Source: Temnopleurus reevesii (lineage: Eukaryota; Echinodermata; Echinoidea; Temnopleuroida; Temnopleuridae). From it: DNA of 64,000 nt. The stretch is from positions 92,127 to 156,126 of the forward strand of contig BQKZ01000657.1 of NCBI GenBank assembly GCA_036244855.1. Direction: 5' to 3'. The notes beneath the pieces were generated by a model that did not search any database, was not told the DNA's origin, and saw only the letters and a list, made by a program, of their open reading frames with translations. Each line of letters begins with the position of its first letter. Position 1 is the first letter of the stretch. This document shows, one piece after another, positions 11,149-25,100 of this stretch. The position numbers and the translations under genes were made by a program.

Positions 11149-13192
11149 TAAATATAGGTTTTCCCGGTCAACTTCAAACTATTTGCGAGGAATTTGACGT
11201 TTCGGAAATTCAATTTCGTCTGGATTGCGATCGCAACAAATCACAATTCAAATTCGTCTTCGGTCACTTGTAATCAACAACCTAGCGATCGTATTGCTAT
11301 TTGCGCCGACCAATTTGACGGAAAATGTAAGAATTTTCGTCAATCAAAATTTTTAATTCGTCCGTTTGTAAAAATTGCGGGAATTGCGAGGTTTCAATTT
11401 CGTCAATTGGCATGCATGTTCAAAGTATTTGCGATCATGTTAGGNNNNNNNNNNNNNNNNNNNNNNNNNNNNNNNNNNNNNNNNNNNNNNNNNNNNNNNN
11501 NNNNNNNNNNNNNNNNNNNNNNNNNNNNNNNNNNNNNNNNNNNNNNNNNNNNNNNNNNNNNNNNNNNNNNNNNNNNNNNNNNNNNNNNNNNNNNNNNNNN
11601 NNNNNNNNNNNNNNNNNNNNNNNNNNNNNNNNNNNNNNNNNNNNNNNNNNNNNNNNNNNNNNNNNNNNNNNNNNNNNNNNNNNNNNNNNNNNNNNNNNNN
11701 NNNNNNNNNNNNNNNNNNNNNNNNNNNNNNNNNNNNNNNNNNNNNNNNNNNNNNNNNNNNNNNNNNNNNNNNNNNNNNNNNNNNNNNNNNNNNNNNNNNN
11801 NNNNNNNNNNNNNNNNNNNNNNNNNNNNNNNNNNNNNNNNNNNNNNNNNNNNNNNNNNNNNNNNNNNNNNNNNNNNNNNNNNNNNNNNNNNNNNNNNNNN
11901 NNNNNNNNNNNNNNNNNNNNNNNNNNNNNNNNNNNNNNNNNNNNNNNNNNNNNNNNNNNNNNNNNNNNNNNNNNNNNNNNNNNNNNNNNNNNNNNNNNNN
12001 NNNNNNNNNNNNNNNNNNNNNNNNNNNNNNNNNNNNNNNNNNNNNNNNNNNNNNNNNNNNNNNNNNNNNNNNNNNNNNNNNNNNNNNNNNNNNNNNNNNN
12101 NNNNNNNNNNNNNNNNNNNNNNNNNNNNNNNNNNNNNNNNNNNNNNNNNNNNNNNNNNNNNNNNNNNNNNNNNNNNNNNNNNNNNNNNNNNNNNNNNNNN
12201 NNNNNNNNNNNNNNNNNNNNNNNNNNNNNNNNNNNNNNNNNNNNNNNNNNNNNNNNNNNNNNNNNNNNNNNNNNNNNNNNNNNNNNNNNNNNNNNNNNNN
12301 NNNNNNNNNNNNNNNNNNNNNNNNNNNNNNNNNNNNNNNNNNNNNNNNNNNNNNNNNNNNNNNNNNNNNNNNNNNNNNNNNNNNNNNNNNNNNNNNNNNN
12401 NNNNNNNNNNNNNNNCCCCCCCCCCCCCCCCCCCCTCCCCTCCTTTTTTTCCTCCGAGTCTAAAATTCCCGGGTGCACTAATGCATATTCAAACATCGTC
12501 GCGATTGGAAAAGAAAAAATATGTTCTGTTGTAATTGAAAATTCCCTACATTTTTCCACGAATATCCTTTTCCACCTATTCCCCCAAAATTCCGTCGGAT
12601 GACAGTACCTCTCGTGGGCTCTGAATATATTTTTGCTCCATGAAAATAACTTAGTTTGTTATTTATGATAAAAAGAAATATGATTTTATCAAGAACTTAA
12701 AACGTTTTTATGACAAAAAAAAATAGCTGACCTTTGCACACTGGCAACCATACACGAGCCAATAAATTCTTGAAAATCAGCATGGTATAAATAGCTATCA
12801 TGGCCACGATAATAATTACAAAATTAGATCATGCTTGTACTAGGATTGTGATAATTCTAATTTGAAATAAATACTTTAAAACTAGGTTGCTCGAAAACGA
12901 ATTCAAAAGCTGGACGAGCGTCCGCGAGCTGCCGACTCCTAAGTTGAAAGATGAAATTTTGAATTGCATCCTATTCTAAACGAAAACGTCTTTTCATAAA
13001 CACACTCCATCGCTCAAAAACGAATTGCCTTGGCCATTAACGATTTCGATCGTTCAAAGACGAAATTGCTTGCTATTTCTGTCAAATTCAAAAATCGATA
13101 TGCACAAAACGCAAGATATCGTCTAATTTGAATGAAATGTTTACTTATTTGGTCAGAGTTAGTTTGAAGTTGACCGGGCAAACCTATATTTA
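11149..13192. mobile_element. DNA transposon-like element with 32-bp inverted ends around the assembly gap
   Basis: TAAATATAGG and then TTTTCCCGGTCAACTTCAAA at 11149-11180 are mirrored by AGTTTGAAGTTGACCGGGCA and AACCTATATTTA at 13161-13192, with one mismatch in 32. Both sides are rich in AATTTCGTC and GATCG-type words, so the arms may be longer. The middle is unsequenced, so coding capacity is unknown. Confidence 0.65.
11445..12415. other. Assembly gap (971 N)
   Basis: An unresolved run of N followed directly by about 20 C residues, which may be why assembly failed. Frames spanning it have no meaning. Confidence 0.99.
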
Positions 13193-15953
13193 GACAAATT
13201 GGCAACTGATGACGAGTTAGGTGCACAACTGACCATTTATTGTATTCATACAATGTTATAAAATGTTATCTTTTCCCAAAGAAAATAGGGCCCATGATTT
13301 ACTCAAAACTAAAAAAAATATATAGAATTTCTTTAAGATCGATAAGTAGATCTTTTATTTTCATTCTACCTCTCTGTAGAAAGAGTGAATTTTGCACCAT
13401 GAAAGTAAAAAAAAATGATGGTTAGTAGTGCATCCATAACATCATAAAATTAGCAACATGTAAAAAAAAAAAATCACTGATTTACCCAGTTATAAAAAAA
13501 ATCATCAAAAACATATATTTTTTTTGCTCTGCTCACCGATTTTTTTTTCTGCTTCTGTGAAGAAAAAAAAACAAAATCAGTTTGGGGTAGATTTTTTAAA
13601 TTATATCAATCAAGAACTTAATTACATAACACAGTGTCCGCTTCAGGCTGTCACAATGTACAATATTGCACCGTTCACAGTTTTGGTGCAAATTGGTTTG
13701 ATTTATTTATTTCCATTTCGATAACAAACAATATAACAAAAGATAAGTGTGAACAATTTCGAGTAAACATAAATTGAACAAATTACAAAATAAGATCGCA
13801 TCCGAATATCTACAGGATAATTGTTTACAAATTAAGAAATGATTTAAATGACCAACCATTTATGATTTCGTAGTGGATGGGTGTGCAGGAAAAGCACAGC
13901 TTTTAATACGCACACGCCCGGATTATAGCTCAATGAGCTTTGTTATAAGGAATGCAGTATACGAACAAAGCAGGTAAATAATCAAGGATAACAGTAATCA
14001 ATAAAGAAATGGACGCATCTGAAGTTGTGTGGTACCTTGAAGTTCAAACGTCGACCTATTTGAAATTTTGCATCCCCACTCAAGGAGCTGATGAGAAATT
14101 AAATAAAATATAGATAAAGGTCATCAACTAAAAAAAATGCGGGCCCCTCTCAGGAAAATTTGCACCCCGGGGGGTAACGGGGGTGAGGCAAAAACATAAG
14201 AAAAAAGAGGGAAAGAAAAAAAGAAAGAAGGAAGAGGTAAAACATTTCATGTAATTCCTTTAGATCTTTTTTTTTTTGGGGGGGGGGAAGCGGGGTGACT
14301 CGGAGCCCATTAATTCTGCTAATGATTAGGACATGTGGTTCATAAAATGTTGTCATGCAAATCATCTTGTCGAAAGTGTACTGAAAAAAATTAATGTTTC
14401 GCTGTAACTGATGTCTCCTATCATGTAAATTCATTTAGCTGAATGAATCCTGTCCCGATGACAGTTCTTCATACTGCCGGAGGACGCCAACCAAAGAAGA
14501 AGCAGAATTTGGGATTTAAAATTTAGCATTAAAGCAAAATTATTTCAGTATACACGAAGGATAATTTGGTAAAATTATCGTATAAAAAGAACTTCGTATA
14601 TGAAAGAACTTGGAAACCTTTAAAAAAAACTTAAAAGTTACATTCCCCAGGGTAACGGGGGGGGGGGGGGTTACTATCAGCGGATAGATAATTTTTTAAA
14701 GACTCTTCAGCGCTGGGTACAACCCCTATAATCCTTTAGAAATTCGTACCAGCAACACATCCAGCCTCCCCCGCTTTTAGCGTTTCTCTATCGCAGAAAT
14801 TGCCTTAAAATACCAGCCCACGCCCCCCCCCCCCCCCCCCTCAGCACCCCCGTAAATATTCCCGGCCAAACGGAGAAGTGTGCAATATTATGCCTTTTCG
14901 AGTTTTGCAGCAGATTGCACTTTTTTCGCGATAGTCTTGTCTTGTCTTTCCGTTTACGCCCACAATCAATGTTGATTATTACGGCATTTTAGGTGTAGAT
15001 CGCGACCAGACTAATTTATATCCAATCAGTTTATTGTAATTATTTAAGTAGTTGTATTCATTATATCAATTTACTTCGAATAGTTTCACCCCTTGTGCAC
15101 CCTTTTCCATCGGGGCTTAACAAATCATTGATGGACACTGATGTGCTACACACCTCATAGTGAGTGACCCCCCCCCCCCTGATTCCACTTTATTGTGCAT
15201 ACACTCGTGGACAATATCGTCAATCAAAAGGATCCTAGCTTGCACAATATATAGCTGTAGCCAAGAGTTAAATAACATTATTGCCAAATATGATAACTGG
15301 ACGCAACAATAATGCTTTTAACTCAAGGGAAGAGTTATACCGTGGTTTGTGTTTAGATTTTATGGCCCTCGGGGTAAAAAATAATAATCTTAATTTACTT
15401 TATCTAGGAAATGTGTTATTTGACTACTAATATTGATTATATGTCAGAATGATCATTGTTGTATATGGCAAGAGTAGACTGTTCATAAACTGTAGATCCT
15501 CCCTTTTAAGATCGCGAGGATTTAAGTGAGAGGCAACACTCACTTCATTATTGCTGGCACCATTAATATTATTATTTTAAAACATGGAACATATACAATT
15601 ATATACATGTATCATACAATTCGCGCATGAGCAGAAAAAAAATCTGTCGCCCAAAGAGAGGTACCGAATTCTAAAGCTCAATCAGTCTGCTAATTTCAGG
15701 TCTGCTGACAGGTGATATCTATCACGTGATATTATTTATCACGGTATAAATCACCGTTATTGATTTGTTGAGTATAGAATCATACACAGAAAGAAAAGGA
15801 ATAAAAATGAGATAATAAAATAACTAAAATTATCAAATTTTATTAAATAAGATTCATATTGATAAATTTAATGTTTAATAAAAGCTACTTTATCTACTAA
15901 AAAGATAAAATGATGTATGCCAATTTGACGACGAAAATAGGTATACTGATCTA
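13193..15953. other. Intergenic region upstream of RALGAPA
   Basis: AT-rich with several G or C homopolymers (14279-14288, 14659-14670, 14823-14840, 15170-15178). No exon or repeat with clear ends was recognised. Confidence 0.6.
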
Positions 15954-15965
15954 CGCGCATGCGCA
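15954..15965 (+). promoter_or_regulatory. NRF1-type palindromic site upstream of RALGAPA
   Basis: CGCGCATGCGCA is a perfect match to the NRF1 consensus (YGCGCAYGCGCR). It lies about 130 bases before the initiator ATG. NRF1 sites mark TATA-less housekeeping promoters in animals, which suits a broadly expressed GAP subunit. Function is inferred. Confidence 0.5.
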
Positions 15966-15966
15966 A

Positions 15967-16101
15967 ATGACCCATTCGTTGACCTTATACAGGGATTCTA
16001 TGGCCGTATATTGTGAACCAATTTTACATGAGAATGGGATCATTTTTCTTCAGATTTCATTCTTTTTATCGTGTTTATATTGGATTATGAGAAATGTTTA
16101 G
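15967..16101 (+). promoter_or_regulatory. Possible upstream ORF overlapping the RALGAPA start codon
   Basis: An ATG at 15967 opens a frame in a different register. It runs past the main ATG (16094) and stops at TAG 16099-16101. If transcription starts at or before the NRF1-type site, this frame would be in the 5' leader and could reduce translation of the main frame. The transcription start is unknown. Confidence 0.3.
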
Positions 16102-16199
16102 TAAGAAATCACACGGAGACTTCAAAAAATCTGGTCAGAAAGTGCTCGACCTCAAGAAAGATGTACTTTCTCGACTCAGACACCTGCGAGTTGTGATCG
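16094..16199 (+). CDS. RALGAPA1: RALGAPA exon 1 (residues 1-35, initiator)
   Basis: The initiator ATG follows GAA. The peptide is lysine-rich and closely matches the vertebrate N-terminus (RHLRVVI at the end). The donor is G|GTAGGT and the exon ends in phase 1. ATG 16094 is preferred over upstream ATGs because conservation begins exactly there. Confidence 0.92.
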
Positions 16200-19100
16200 G
16201 TAGGTTTTCAATTTTTTTTTACACCGTCGCTCTGCACTGGTCCTATGGCTTTGCATTGCAGTCAGTGAGTCACTCATGACATGACACTGGAACCGATCAG
16301 TTTTCAGTCTGTTCCTTAACGTTAGATGTTTAATTTGCAGCCTGCCTATAGCTGAATTATAGTCATGTGTGTACGATGATGCCTTTATAGAATAAAAACT
16401 GAATATGGGCTGCAAGTCGGGATATGGATCTGGCTCTCTCTCTCTTAGTTGATCCCTCCACTATTTTGGAGATTCTTGTGGTTCATATCAGGGTAGTGTC
16501 TGGCCTCTGCCAGTCTGGGTAGTGCCTAGTGGGTGGATCTGGATTTGGATGAGAGAAAGTCTGACTTTACTGTTCGATGACATCAATTCAAACTTTTTGT
16601 TGGCCCAAATCAATGAACGTTAACTTTTTCAACCTGGAATTTTATCTTTTCCTTTTTGCTACCTGTGAAAGATAAATTCCAGATTGAAGAAAATGTTTAT
16701 CTATTTAGGCAGAAAGTTAGATGGCATTGAAACTAGCAAGAGGGAGGCAAAGAGTTCAGGGAGCTGGAGAAGGGGGGCGGCAGTGGAAGCCAGCACTTTT
16801 AGCAGGGTGTTGGAGAAGGGAGAATTAAGAATAATGGTGAGATATTTGTGCATTTATTCCTTGATATTTTACTGTTTAATTTGGTTAAAAAAACTAATGC
16901 AGTTTGCCAGATGTCGGAAACTGTCCCTTGTACAAAGTAGATATTTTCTGTGCTTTTTTCTCATCAATTTTTATTTCTCAATAATCTTCAGAATATTTAC
17001 CTTCAAGTGACACCAGATTTTGTGATCGAATTATTGGTTTTTTTTTGTTCTATATTCGCTCAGAAATAAGGTGCATGCCTTTATAAACTTCCGCCATATA
17101 TTTGATGGGGTCACATTAATTCGTATCCTTTTTCTAGAGCATTTTTGGATCGTGGTACTTAGCACAATATATCTCCTAAAGTACAAAATTATTTTTTAAA
17201 ATCTTGGCACGAAATGAAACTAGATATTTCAGGCTTTAAATATTTCCAAAAATAGAATTAATCCACAAAAGAATCACGGAGATATCGCGATATCAAAATT
17301 CGATTGACGAAACGATCGCATCGCTCCATGCTGGAAAATGGCGAGAATTGTCAACAAATTGTGTCATATTAATTCGCAGGCCCCGTTTTGAACAAGATTT
17401 ACCGTCAAATTGCTTCCATCTAAGATGCAAAATTTACAGTAGCTTGACCACAAAATATCAAGGAATCGAATGGTATGTCTGCTTACTTACAAATTTGATG
17501 ATTTCTGTCTGAAAATTGGAAGGATCACTTCAGTGTCGCGAGACCCGTGTTTTTCTGCAAATGCAAGCAAATCTGCCGATCTTTTGGCAATATTTTCATT
17601 GTTTTAGGTCCTTTTGTTTAGAAAATTTCCAATATAGGCAAATAAACTACGCTCTTTACGATGGTGATGTCAGATTTGCAATATTTCATCGATTTTGTAG
17701 AGATTCATAAGATGTACGAATTAATATGATGCGCGAATTAATGTGACAGCACCATTCAATGACATCTTTCCCAAAGTTGATTAATAGATGATGAACTCTG
17801 TAGTTCTCCAAACTCACCTGACATCCAATCATGTACAATGAACATACATATATATGTACAGTGTACCGTACTAATTTTTAATTCCAGGATATCTGTTCGT
17901 GCCATAAGGTTGTGACACTAGTAGTAGTATCCAATCACTTTTGTCAATTTGCTTAATTACCCATAATTATCCAATTTTTCTCTTCAAAAACAGTTTGTAA
18001 GATGGCCAAAATTTACAGAATTCCGTGCTGGCATGTCCGTTTTTGCAAGGAAAGTTTGTTGATCCCTTTGTGCACCGGTATCCAATCACCCTTTGCAAGT
18101 ATCCAATCGCTTTGTATAGTCTATGTACTTGTAAGTGGATGCATTTGCATCCATTGCGAGTCATCCAATTTCTTCCTGATTAATACATTTTATTGTGTTT
18201 ATATTTACACTATGAATGTAAGGAGGGTCATATGGGTATGAACATGAAAATTTATATTTTATAATCAACATTGCCTTAGTAATACAAAATTAAAAAAATG
18301 TCATGGGTGATTTGATACTGGTACAATTACTCTTGGCGCAATACGGGATATGTCAAAACAATCTAAATTTTTCTGTAAGTCGCCATATTGAATAAAACAT
18401 GGATTAGTCTAATTAATTTGGACCTTGACTTCAATAATTGGTGAGATTTTACCAACTTTTGCAAATTGTAAGAATTCTTTTAGAGAAAATAAAAGTAGGC
18501 AAGGATTGATTACATTAAAAGAAATAGAAAATTGCCCTAAACTGTCAAAGTCAGGTATGATTTAGAGTCTATTTTTTATATATTAAGGACTTGTAGAACA
18601 AAGTGACCGGGAGTGTAGAACCACAAAGTGCCGTAGCCCATTCCAAACCAACGGTACGAGAATTGAAATGTGCTTGGCAGAACTATTTTGATTGACATAC
18701 CATGCATGAGAATGATGAGATAGTTGTTTGGTGATTGGATACTGATTTTTGTCAATATACCACCTTTTCCAATGATCGGACTGTTTTATTATAAATAACA
18801 CCAGAAATGTACATTTTTTTTTTTTTTTATAGATATCCAAAAGGTTGAATGATTAGATCAATTGAAAAAAAGAAAACCTCTTTTTGGTCAAGGGGTGAAA
18901 AAGCAGGGTTTTAAAACAACAAGCTTTCACAAAGTAACTGCAGAGAAGTGCATGATATACAATATCAAGTGACCAAAAGTTACCATTTTGCATGAAAAAA
19001 TCATTTTGAAAAAAATCATTGTTTAGTGATACCATTGAAATATTCATAACTTTCGTATTTATTGTCCGATTTGCGTCAACATTTTTTGTTCTGTTCGTCA

Positions 19101-22100
19101 GATTGTTCTGCCTTTAGTTTAATCAAAGCTAGCTTTTTCTGTCCGAGACCCAGCCTTGAAGGCATAAAATTGAAAAACATATTTCTTCATTTTCTTGATT
19201 ATCTACATTAAGATTATTAGTGGTACAGAGTACATGTACAGTATGCTTGAATTGAGGACCTGAAATTTAGATAACATACAATTTTCTGGTGATTGCCTCT
19301 ATCAACTTAAAGACAATAATGTTAAAAACAATACTTTGAATTTGGGTCTATTAGAAATTGAAAATCAAAGCTATGCTATAAAGCTCTGTGTGTTTATGAC
19401 ATGTATACGAACAGTCAAGTCTCCTGATGGTGGAGGCATAATGTGTTTTAATTGTTAGATTCATCTACCTTGTGACATATGTACTAAAACGTTTTTTTAT
19501 TCTCTAAAAACAGAGAGAAATATACAATGTACATGATCAAGTAAAGACATGAGTAAAATAAGTTTTGCCTTTTCAAAGATGATGTCACATTGTGATTTCA
19601 CACATAATTTTCTACTATGTGTGAAATACACATGTATCCTTGTACATGTACGTAGTAAAAAACAAAAAAAAAAAAGCAATGCAATGTCATTGTTAAGATG
19701 ATGGATTTTCATGTGTCTGTTGCTTCAGACCTATAAAAGGCTCTCAATATGTAGGTTTTCAAATTGATGTGCATTTCCTGCGAAGAAACGTAGTTACTTG
19801 GTATTCCTTAAATCGGTCTAACAATAAGACTACAGTACTTAACATCCAGTTTGCATACATTTTCAAGAAACACCTCAAAACCCATCTTTATAATTCCTAA
19901 TGTAGCTGAATGTATACATTTTTAAACAGCGCTTTGTATCCTCTGGAAAAAGCGCTATATAAATTAAATTATTATTATTATTATCATTATTACTTGTTGC
20001 TATGTCGGGAAAGCCTCTGCCAAGCTTTAGGGTTGTCAAAAACAACCTTTCTGTTAGTGGTATTTAAAATTTGCATCTATTAGAAAACCTGCTAATTTGA
20101 ATGCATGAGACGTGTACATGGACATGTACATAATTTAAGTAATCTTTCATTGACAGCTCAGAACGTAACTAATTTGATTAGTTTGTTAATTTGTGCCTTG
20201 AATATATATATCAAACAGTGGAAAGTTCCATACTGTGCTGACATTATCATGATTATGATTATCATTATTTTCCCAGATAATGCTGAAACAACGTCTGAAC
20301 TGAAGTGCTACTTCGAGCAGTACTTCTCGCACATCTACCATGTCTTCTATGAAAATCTCATCCTCCTTGAATCAAACACCAAGCAGAGGGTCCATAAGGC
20401 ACAAAGGGAAGAAATGGATGCTATACTTGCAGTATTTGAGGTATCTTCTTTTAAATTCTGCCCTGGAATTTCTTGTATGAATATTGATATGTTGTCGTGA
20501 TTGTTGTTGCTAAGTTGGGCAAACTACAATGTTTGTCCAGATGAGCAATGGTACTAAACATGTTTGCATGTTTCATTCTTACTATTGTATTATTTTTTTT
20601 AACAGCTGAATGCAAAGTTTGTGTTTGGGCCGATGCTTGTACACGCAGAGTTATGGATACCTTTTGTTTTTGTAAATGTGACTACATAATTGTCATTATT
20701 TAGTATATCATCAAAAACAGTTTTTGTGCACTGAAATGTGGACGACCAACTAAGAACAATATTTCCCATAGTAAGGCAGAAATAATGGCATTTTCACATT
20801 CATATTAATTATTTGGCAAATATGTAATGAATTACCACTTTGAAGATAAAATACGGAATCTCTGGCAATTTTTATAGTAATTTTCACATGAAGGAGCAAG
20901 ATATAACTGGTTAAAAATTGAGAGTGGCACATTATTCGATTCACTTTTCATGATTTTGGTGTTCTTATGAAGTATACATCCAACTATTACTTTCTACTGT
21001 GCAGTAAAAAGTTTGAAAAATTAATTGTATTTTCGTGTAAATCTCTTGTTATTTCCTACTCCTTTTATATTTGTGTAATACTTTGTGAAACAAAAAATTG
21101 TCCTAATACACCTGTACATGTACATGTACATGGTGTACCTTTGCAAGAAATTAGTATCTGATATAGCTACATGTATGAAGCTCTTTAGAAATTTGGGTAA
21201 AAGATAAGACAATTCACCATGATTTTTTTTTTGGGGGGGGGAGTAGATTAGTTTTCAGGGAAATCTTGAATAGTGTCACAGTAGATTCCTCTTTTCAATC
21301 CCCTTCAGGTTCATAATTGAGTCTAATGTAGATCTACTTGGACATTCATGACTTTTTGTGCAGAGGGATATCTTACTGATTACATTTCACCTGTGATAAC
21401 TACATGTATTTCATCTTGTGTCCAGGCCTTCACTGAGTTGAAAATTGTGTAAATTGTGTAAATTGTTTGGCCTCAAGTTTTTGAAAATTTTTAGGTAATT
21501 TGCTAATTTTGTTTTGTTCTGAAATCTTCCGCTGGCAGGAATCTATTCCTTGGAATGCTTGAGCACCTAACTGGCTTGCTCGGCAGTTATAGCCAGGGTA
21601 ATAATATGATACCTAGTATCAAGCGCAGTAGAAAATAATATAGTGATTGCGCTATATAAATGAACCTATTGTTATTATTATTACAAGTAGAGCTATTAAA
21701 ATGTGTCTTCCATATTTATTTCAAATGATTTTAGGATGTTCTGATATGTTATTTAATTTTTAGACATGATTTTACACTTGTACATGTACACTACAGCTTG
21801 TCCTAATGCAATTTTTGCATAGATCTAGATATCATAAATCCATTCATGATTTTTAAAAGGGAGCTCTTCCTAGACATTGATCTGCTGTCAGTGAATGAAG
21901 AAAAATAAGATGAAAATTCAAGCAAAATCTTTTCTGTTTAAAGTTACAGTATGAATTTTCAGTTTTTTAATTTTCACTACTGGGTATCCTTGAGTTAGCA
22001 ACTTTGGCATAATCTGGGATGGCAAGGAAAAGAAATATTTTTGAGGGTTTCAATAAAATATACTGCGGCGACATCAAGTATTTTAAGAAAGAAAGATGTT

Positions 22101-25100
22101 GATTCCTTGCTGTATATGATATTGATCCTTTTTTTTAAAATAAATTGATGTTCAATGTGAATGAGGAGTTGTTCATGATACAATCACAGATGCCTTTAGA
22201 AGCGGTGGAACTGAAAAATTGAAAATTTATGAATTATCTGATTTTTGCTCAAATTACCACAGTTTGTCATTCATCTTATATCTCTCCATTCACAAATATT
22301 GCGTCAAAGTCAGGTTAAGTTCCCTGTAAATTGAAAATATATTAATTAAAAATGTGTAGCATTTCTTGAGATATTGTAATCCTATCTTTTACCTCTTATA
22401 TGAATATAAAATGAATGGAATTGCAAATTGCAAAATTGCGTCCACTTTGTGGCATAAGCCCACAGCATATATATTTCATTTTTTAATAGGTAGGACAAGG
22501 ATTTGGGGGTTCTAGAAGCCTACTTCGTTATCAAATTAGGAAGATGTGACACATTTCCTGAACCGTGCAAACCTCCATCCTCATGTACTCTGTATTTAAG
22601 TAGTTGGGAATTTTGTAAACTAGACTGACTATACATGTTTGGAAAAATGAAATGTTCACAGAAGAAAACTTTTACAAAATTATTATTTTTTATCTACACT
22701 GTACTGTATGAATGAAAATTATTTGCCAAACCATTTAAAAAAAATTGTGATTACAGAGTGGAAAAGAACAAGCAGAGATAAGAAAGAATTCTGATAAATG
22801 ACCATCTGTTTATAGTACAGTCCAACATGATATTTCCTACAGACTGTACAAGCATGTAGCTCCTTGTATCCCAGGGAGAAACACAAAGGAATGAAATTCA
22901 TGGTTTCAAGCAAGTATGCAGTAGCATGCTTACTTTTTTTTATTTAATGTTACTTTAAATAAATGTATACTGTATGTTGCATGATTGAATATTTTGAGGG
23001 TATTTTAAGTTCTTGCAGTGTTTCTAATAGGGAACATATGAAGTTGTTTATACGGTAATTATGACATTGAGCTGATAGGAGACGCTGAAATAGTTTGCAT
23101 TGAGCAGTTCACCTGATTTTGTGATTTATTTTTTGCCAGTCTATTATGTTATTATTATTTTAAAATGATGCTCCAGTTCACTGCATCCATGTAAAATTAA
23201 AGTGTTCCTTGCATGGAAGAGGGAAGGAAGGCTAGTCCTCCTCCCACTGGGGGTTTGAGGCAGTATCACACTTCCTTATTTCTTCCTTGTTCAAATACTG
23301 CTCTCTTTTAGACAGCCCTACATACTACATGTACATGTACATATGTATGTTTCTCACTTGGATACACTTCATTAAAGCATACATTTTTAAATTTCTGCTT
23401 TATAAATCTTATGGGATACCATTTTGAAGCATGAAATACACAACATAATCACTGGACCTGGTTCACATGTTGAAACCTACATGTAAGACGTTGCAGCCAT
23501 TATCATGGTTGAAGGAAATTCAGAAACTGTTGGCCTAAAGGTTACATCTTTATATAAAACTGGTTGTAAATCTACGCACGACTCTACGGTTGACCTGTGA
23601 CTCTTTCTCAGATCCAATTCAGCACCAGGTTATAAATAAGTGCGGGGAAATGGTCATCATAATATGCACCCAGTAAATTGGATTTAGTACAATTATTATT
23701 AATATTATTATTGAACAATGTATGATGGTTGATACCTTGGTCATATTCGACCTGCATCACTTTGTCCACCACAGTTTTTGTTCACTCCCCTAGTGAGGAG
23801 GATGAAGGAAGGACTGCCCCCTCCTGCTGGGGTTTGTATTCTAGAATGAACTTCCCCCATCATCCTCACAGTGCTCATAATTTGCATTGGAGCATTGGGC
23901 CCTGTTTCACCAAGATAAGAAAGACGTTTTGTGCGTAATGGTTTATTTTATTGCGCACATTCAGCGCAAGATCTAATGTCACTCGAACTTAAAGTCGTTT
24001 TTAAAAGTCTTATCTTGGTGAAACACCTCCTTGGTCAAATATGTAAGCTAAGCCAGTATTTCATCTACACTGTACACTTAAATGTAATGAAGGGTGTTTG
24101 ATTGTGTAGTGATACTGCTCACACAGTAAACGTGTACAAGATATATTTTGGAAATTTAGTGGAACAGATATCATTAGATATGATTAAGGGTTTAACAATT
24201 TGGTAAAAAAGGCTTATTATTGGAAAAACGAAGGGTGTTTCTTATTTTAAAGATACAAGTACACAGGTCTGGGTTGTGTTTCATATAGTCAGACGAAGAT
24301 CTTTGTACGGCTGTAGCTGGTGACCCTCTCTTTGATTCCGCGCCAGGAGTTATCATCGAGTGCGAGAAAGGATAACCAGTTGTTCCTAGATTTACGCACA
24401 ACTTTATGAAACACAAACCTGTAGGCTTACAATACAAAAAGTACATTGAGCACTCTATATGAAATGGATTGTTTCTTAATAGTGCTGACTCATTTTGTTT
24501 AATATTTTATCTTGCAGAAAATTTTCCTGTTTTTGCCTGATCTGATTCATTCTAAATGGCAGTTTCACAGTATAGGTGAGTGTTTTTTTGTTTTTGAAGG
24601 AAAAACTGACAATTTTATAACAGAAAATAAGATCAGGAGAGCGTTTCATGAAGCATGTAGCCAGCGACAAATAGTGATTTTCTGACAGTTACCATAGCAA
24701 CAGTCAGCGATAGTGCTTTTCGTCCAATCAAATTCAGGGATTTCATTTCATTAGTCAGCGTCAACTTTTAAAAGTAGATGTAGAGCAGGTGTTATTTATT
24801 TCAATTATTTAGTGTGTCAAAGCACTGTACAATATACAGTTATGTAGCTTTTTTTAGCAGGGCTCTCATGAAGGATATGTAATTGATGGGTTTATTCTAG
24901 TAGGGATGGTGACGCCTCCTGATCAGTTGGGAGACATCTTTTTATATCTTCCTTGATTTAGTAGTGTCTAGGAAGTAAGAGTACTCCCATAGAGAAATTT
25001 ATGTGATTTTTGCCAACCATCCCATATGAGATGTAATGGGAGATGGCCGAGGGGTCACACATTTTGCTGTATAGCAGTCAAACCAGTCACAGCGACCACC

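Larger units (their letters stand above)
16200..20276 (+). other. RALGAPA intron 1 (4.1 kb)
   Basis: Contains the element at 17106-17753, the inverted-motif region at 17.9-18.75 kb and the LINE tail near 19.9 kb. No alternative coding exon was recognised. Confidence 0.8.
20441..24517 (+). other. RALGAPA intron 2 (4.1 kb)
   Basis: Contains the truncated SINE at 21.5 kb, foldback-family remnants near 21.85-22.3 kb, two GTGTTTCA MITEs and several TGTACATGTACA palindromes. Confidence 0.8.

Noticed and set aside
11194..12602. Long open frames of about 375-446 codons on both strands
   Set aside because: They consist almost entirely of N from the assembly gap and poly-C.
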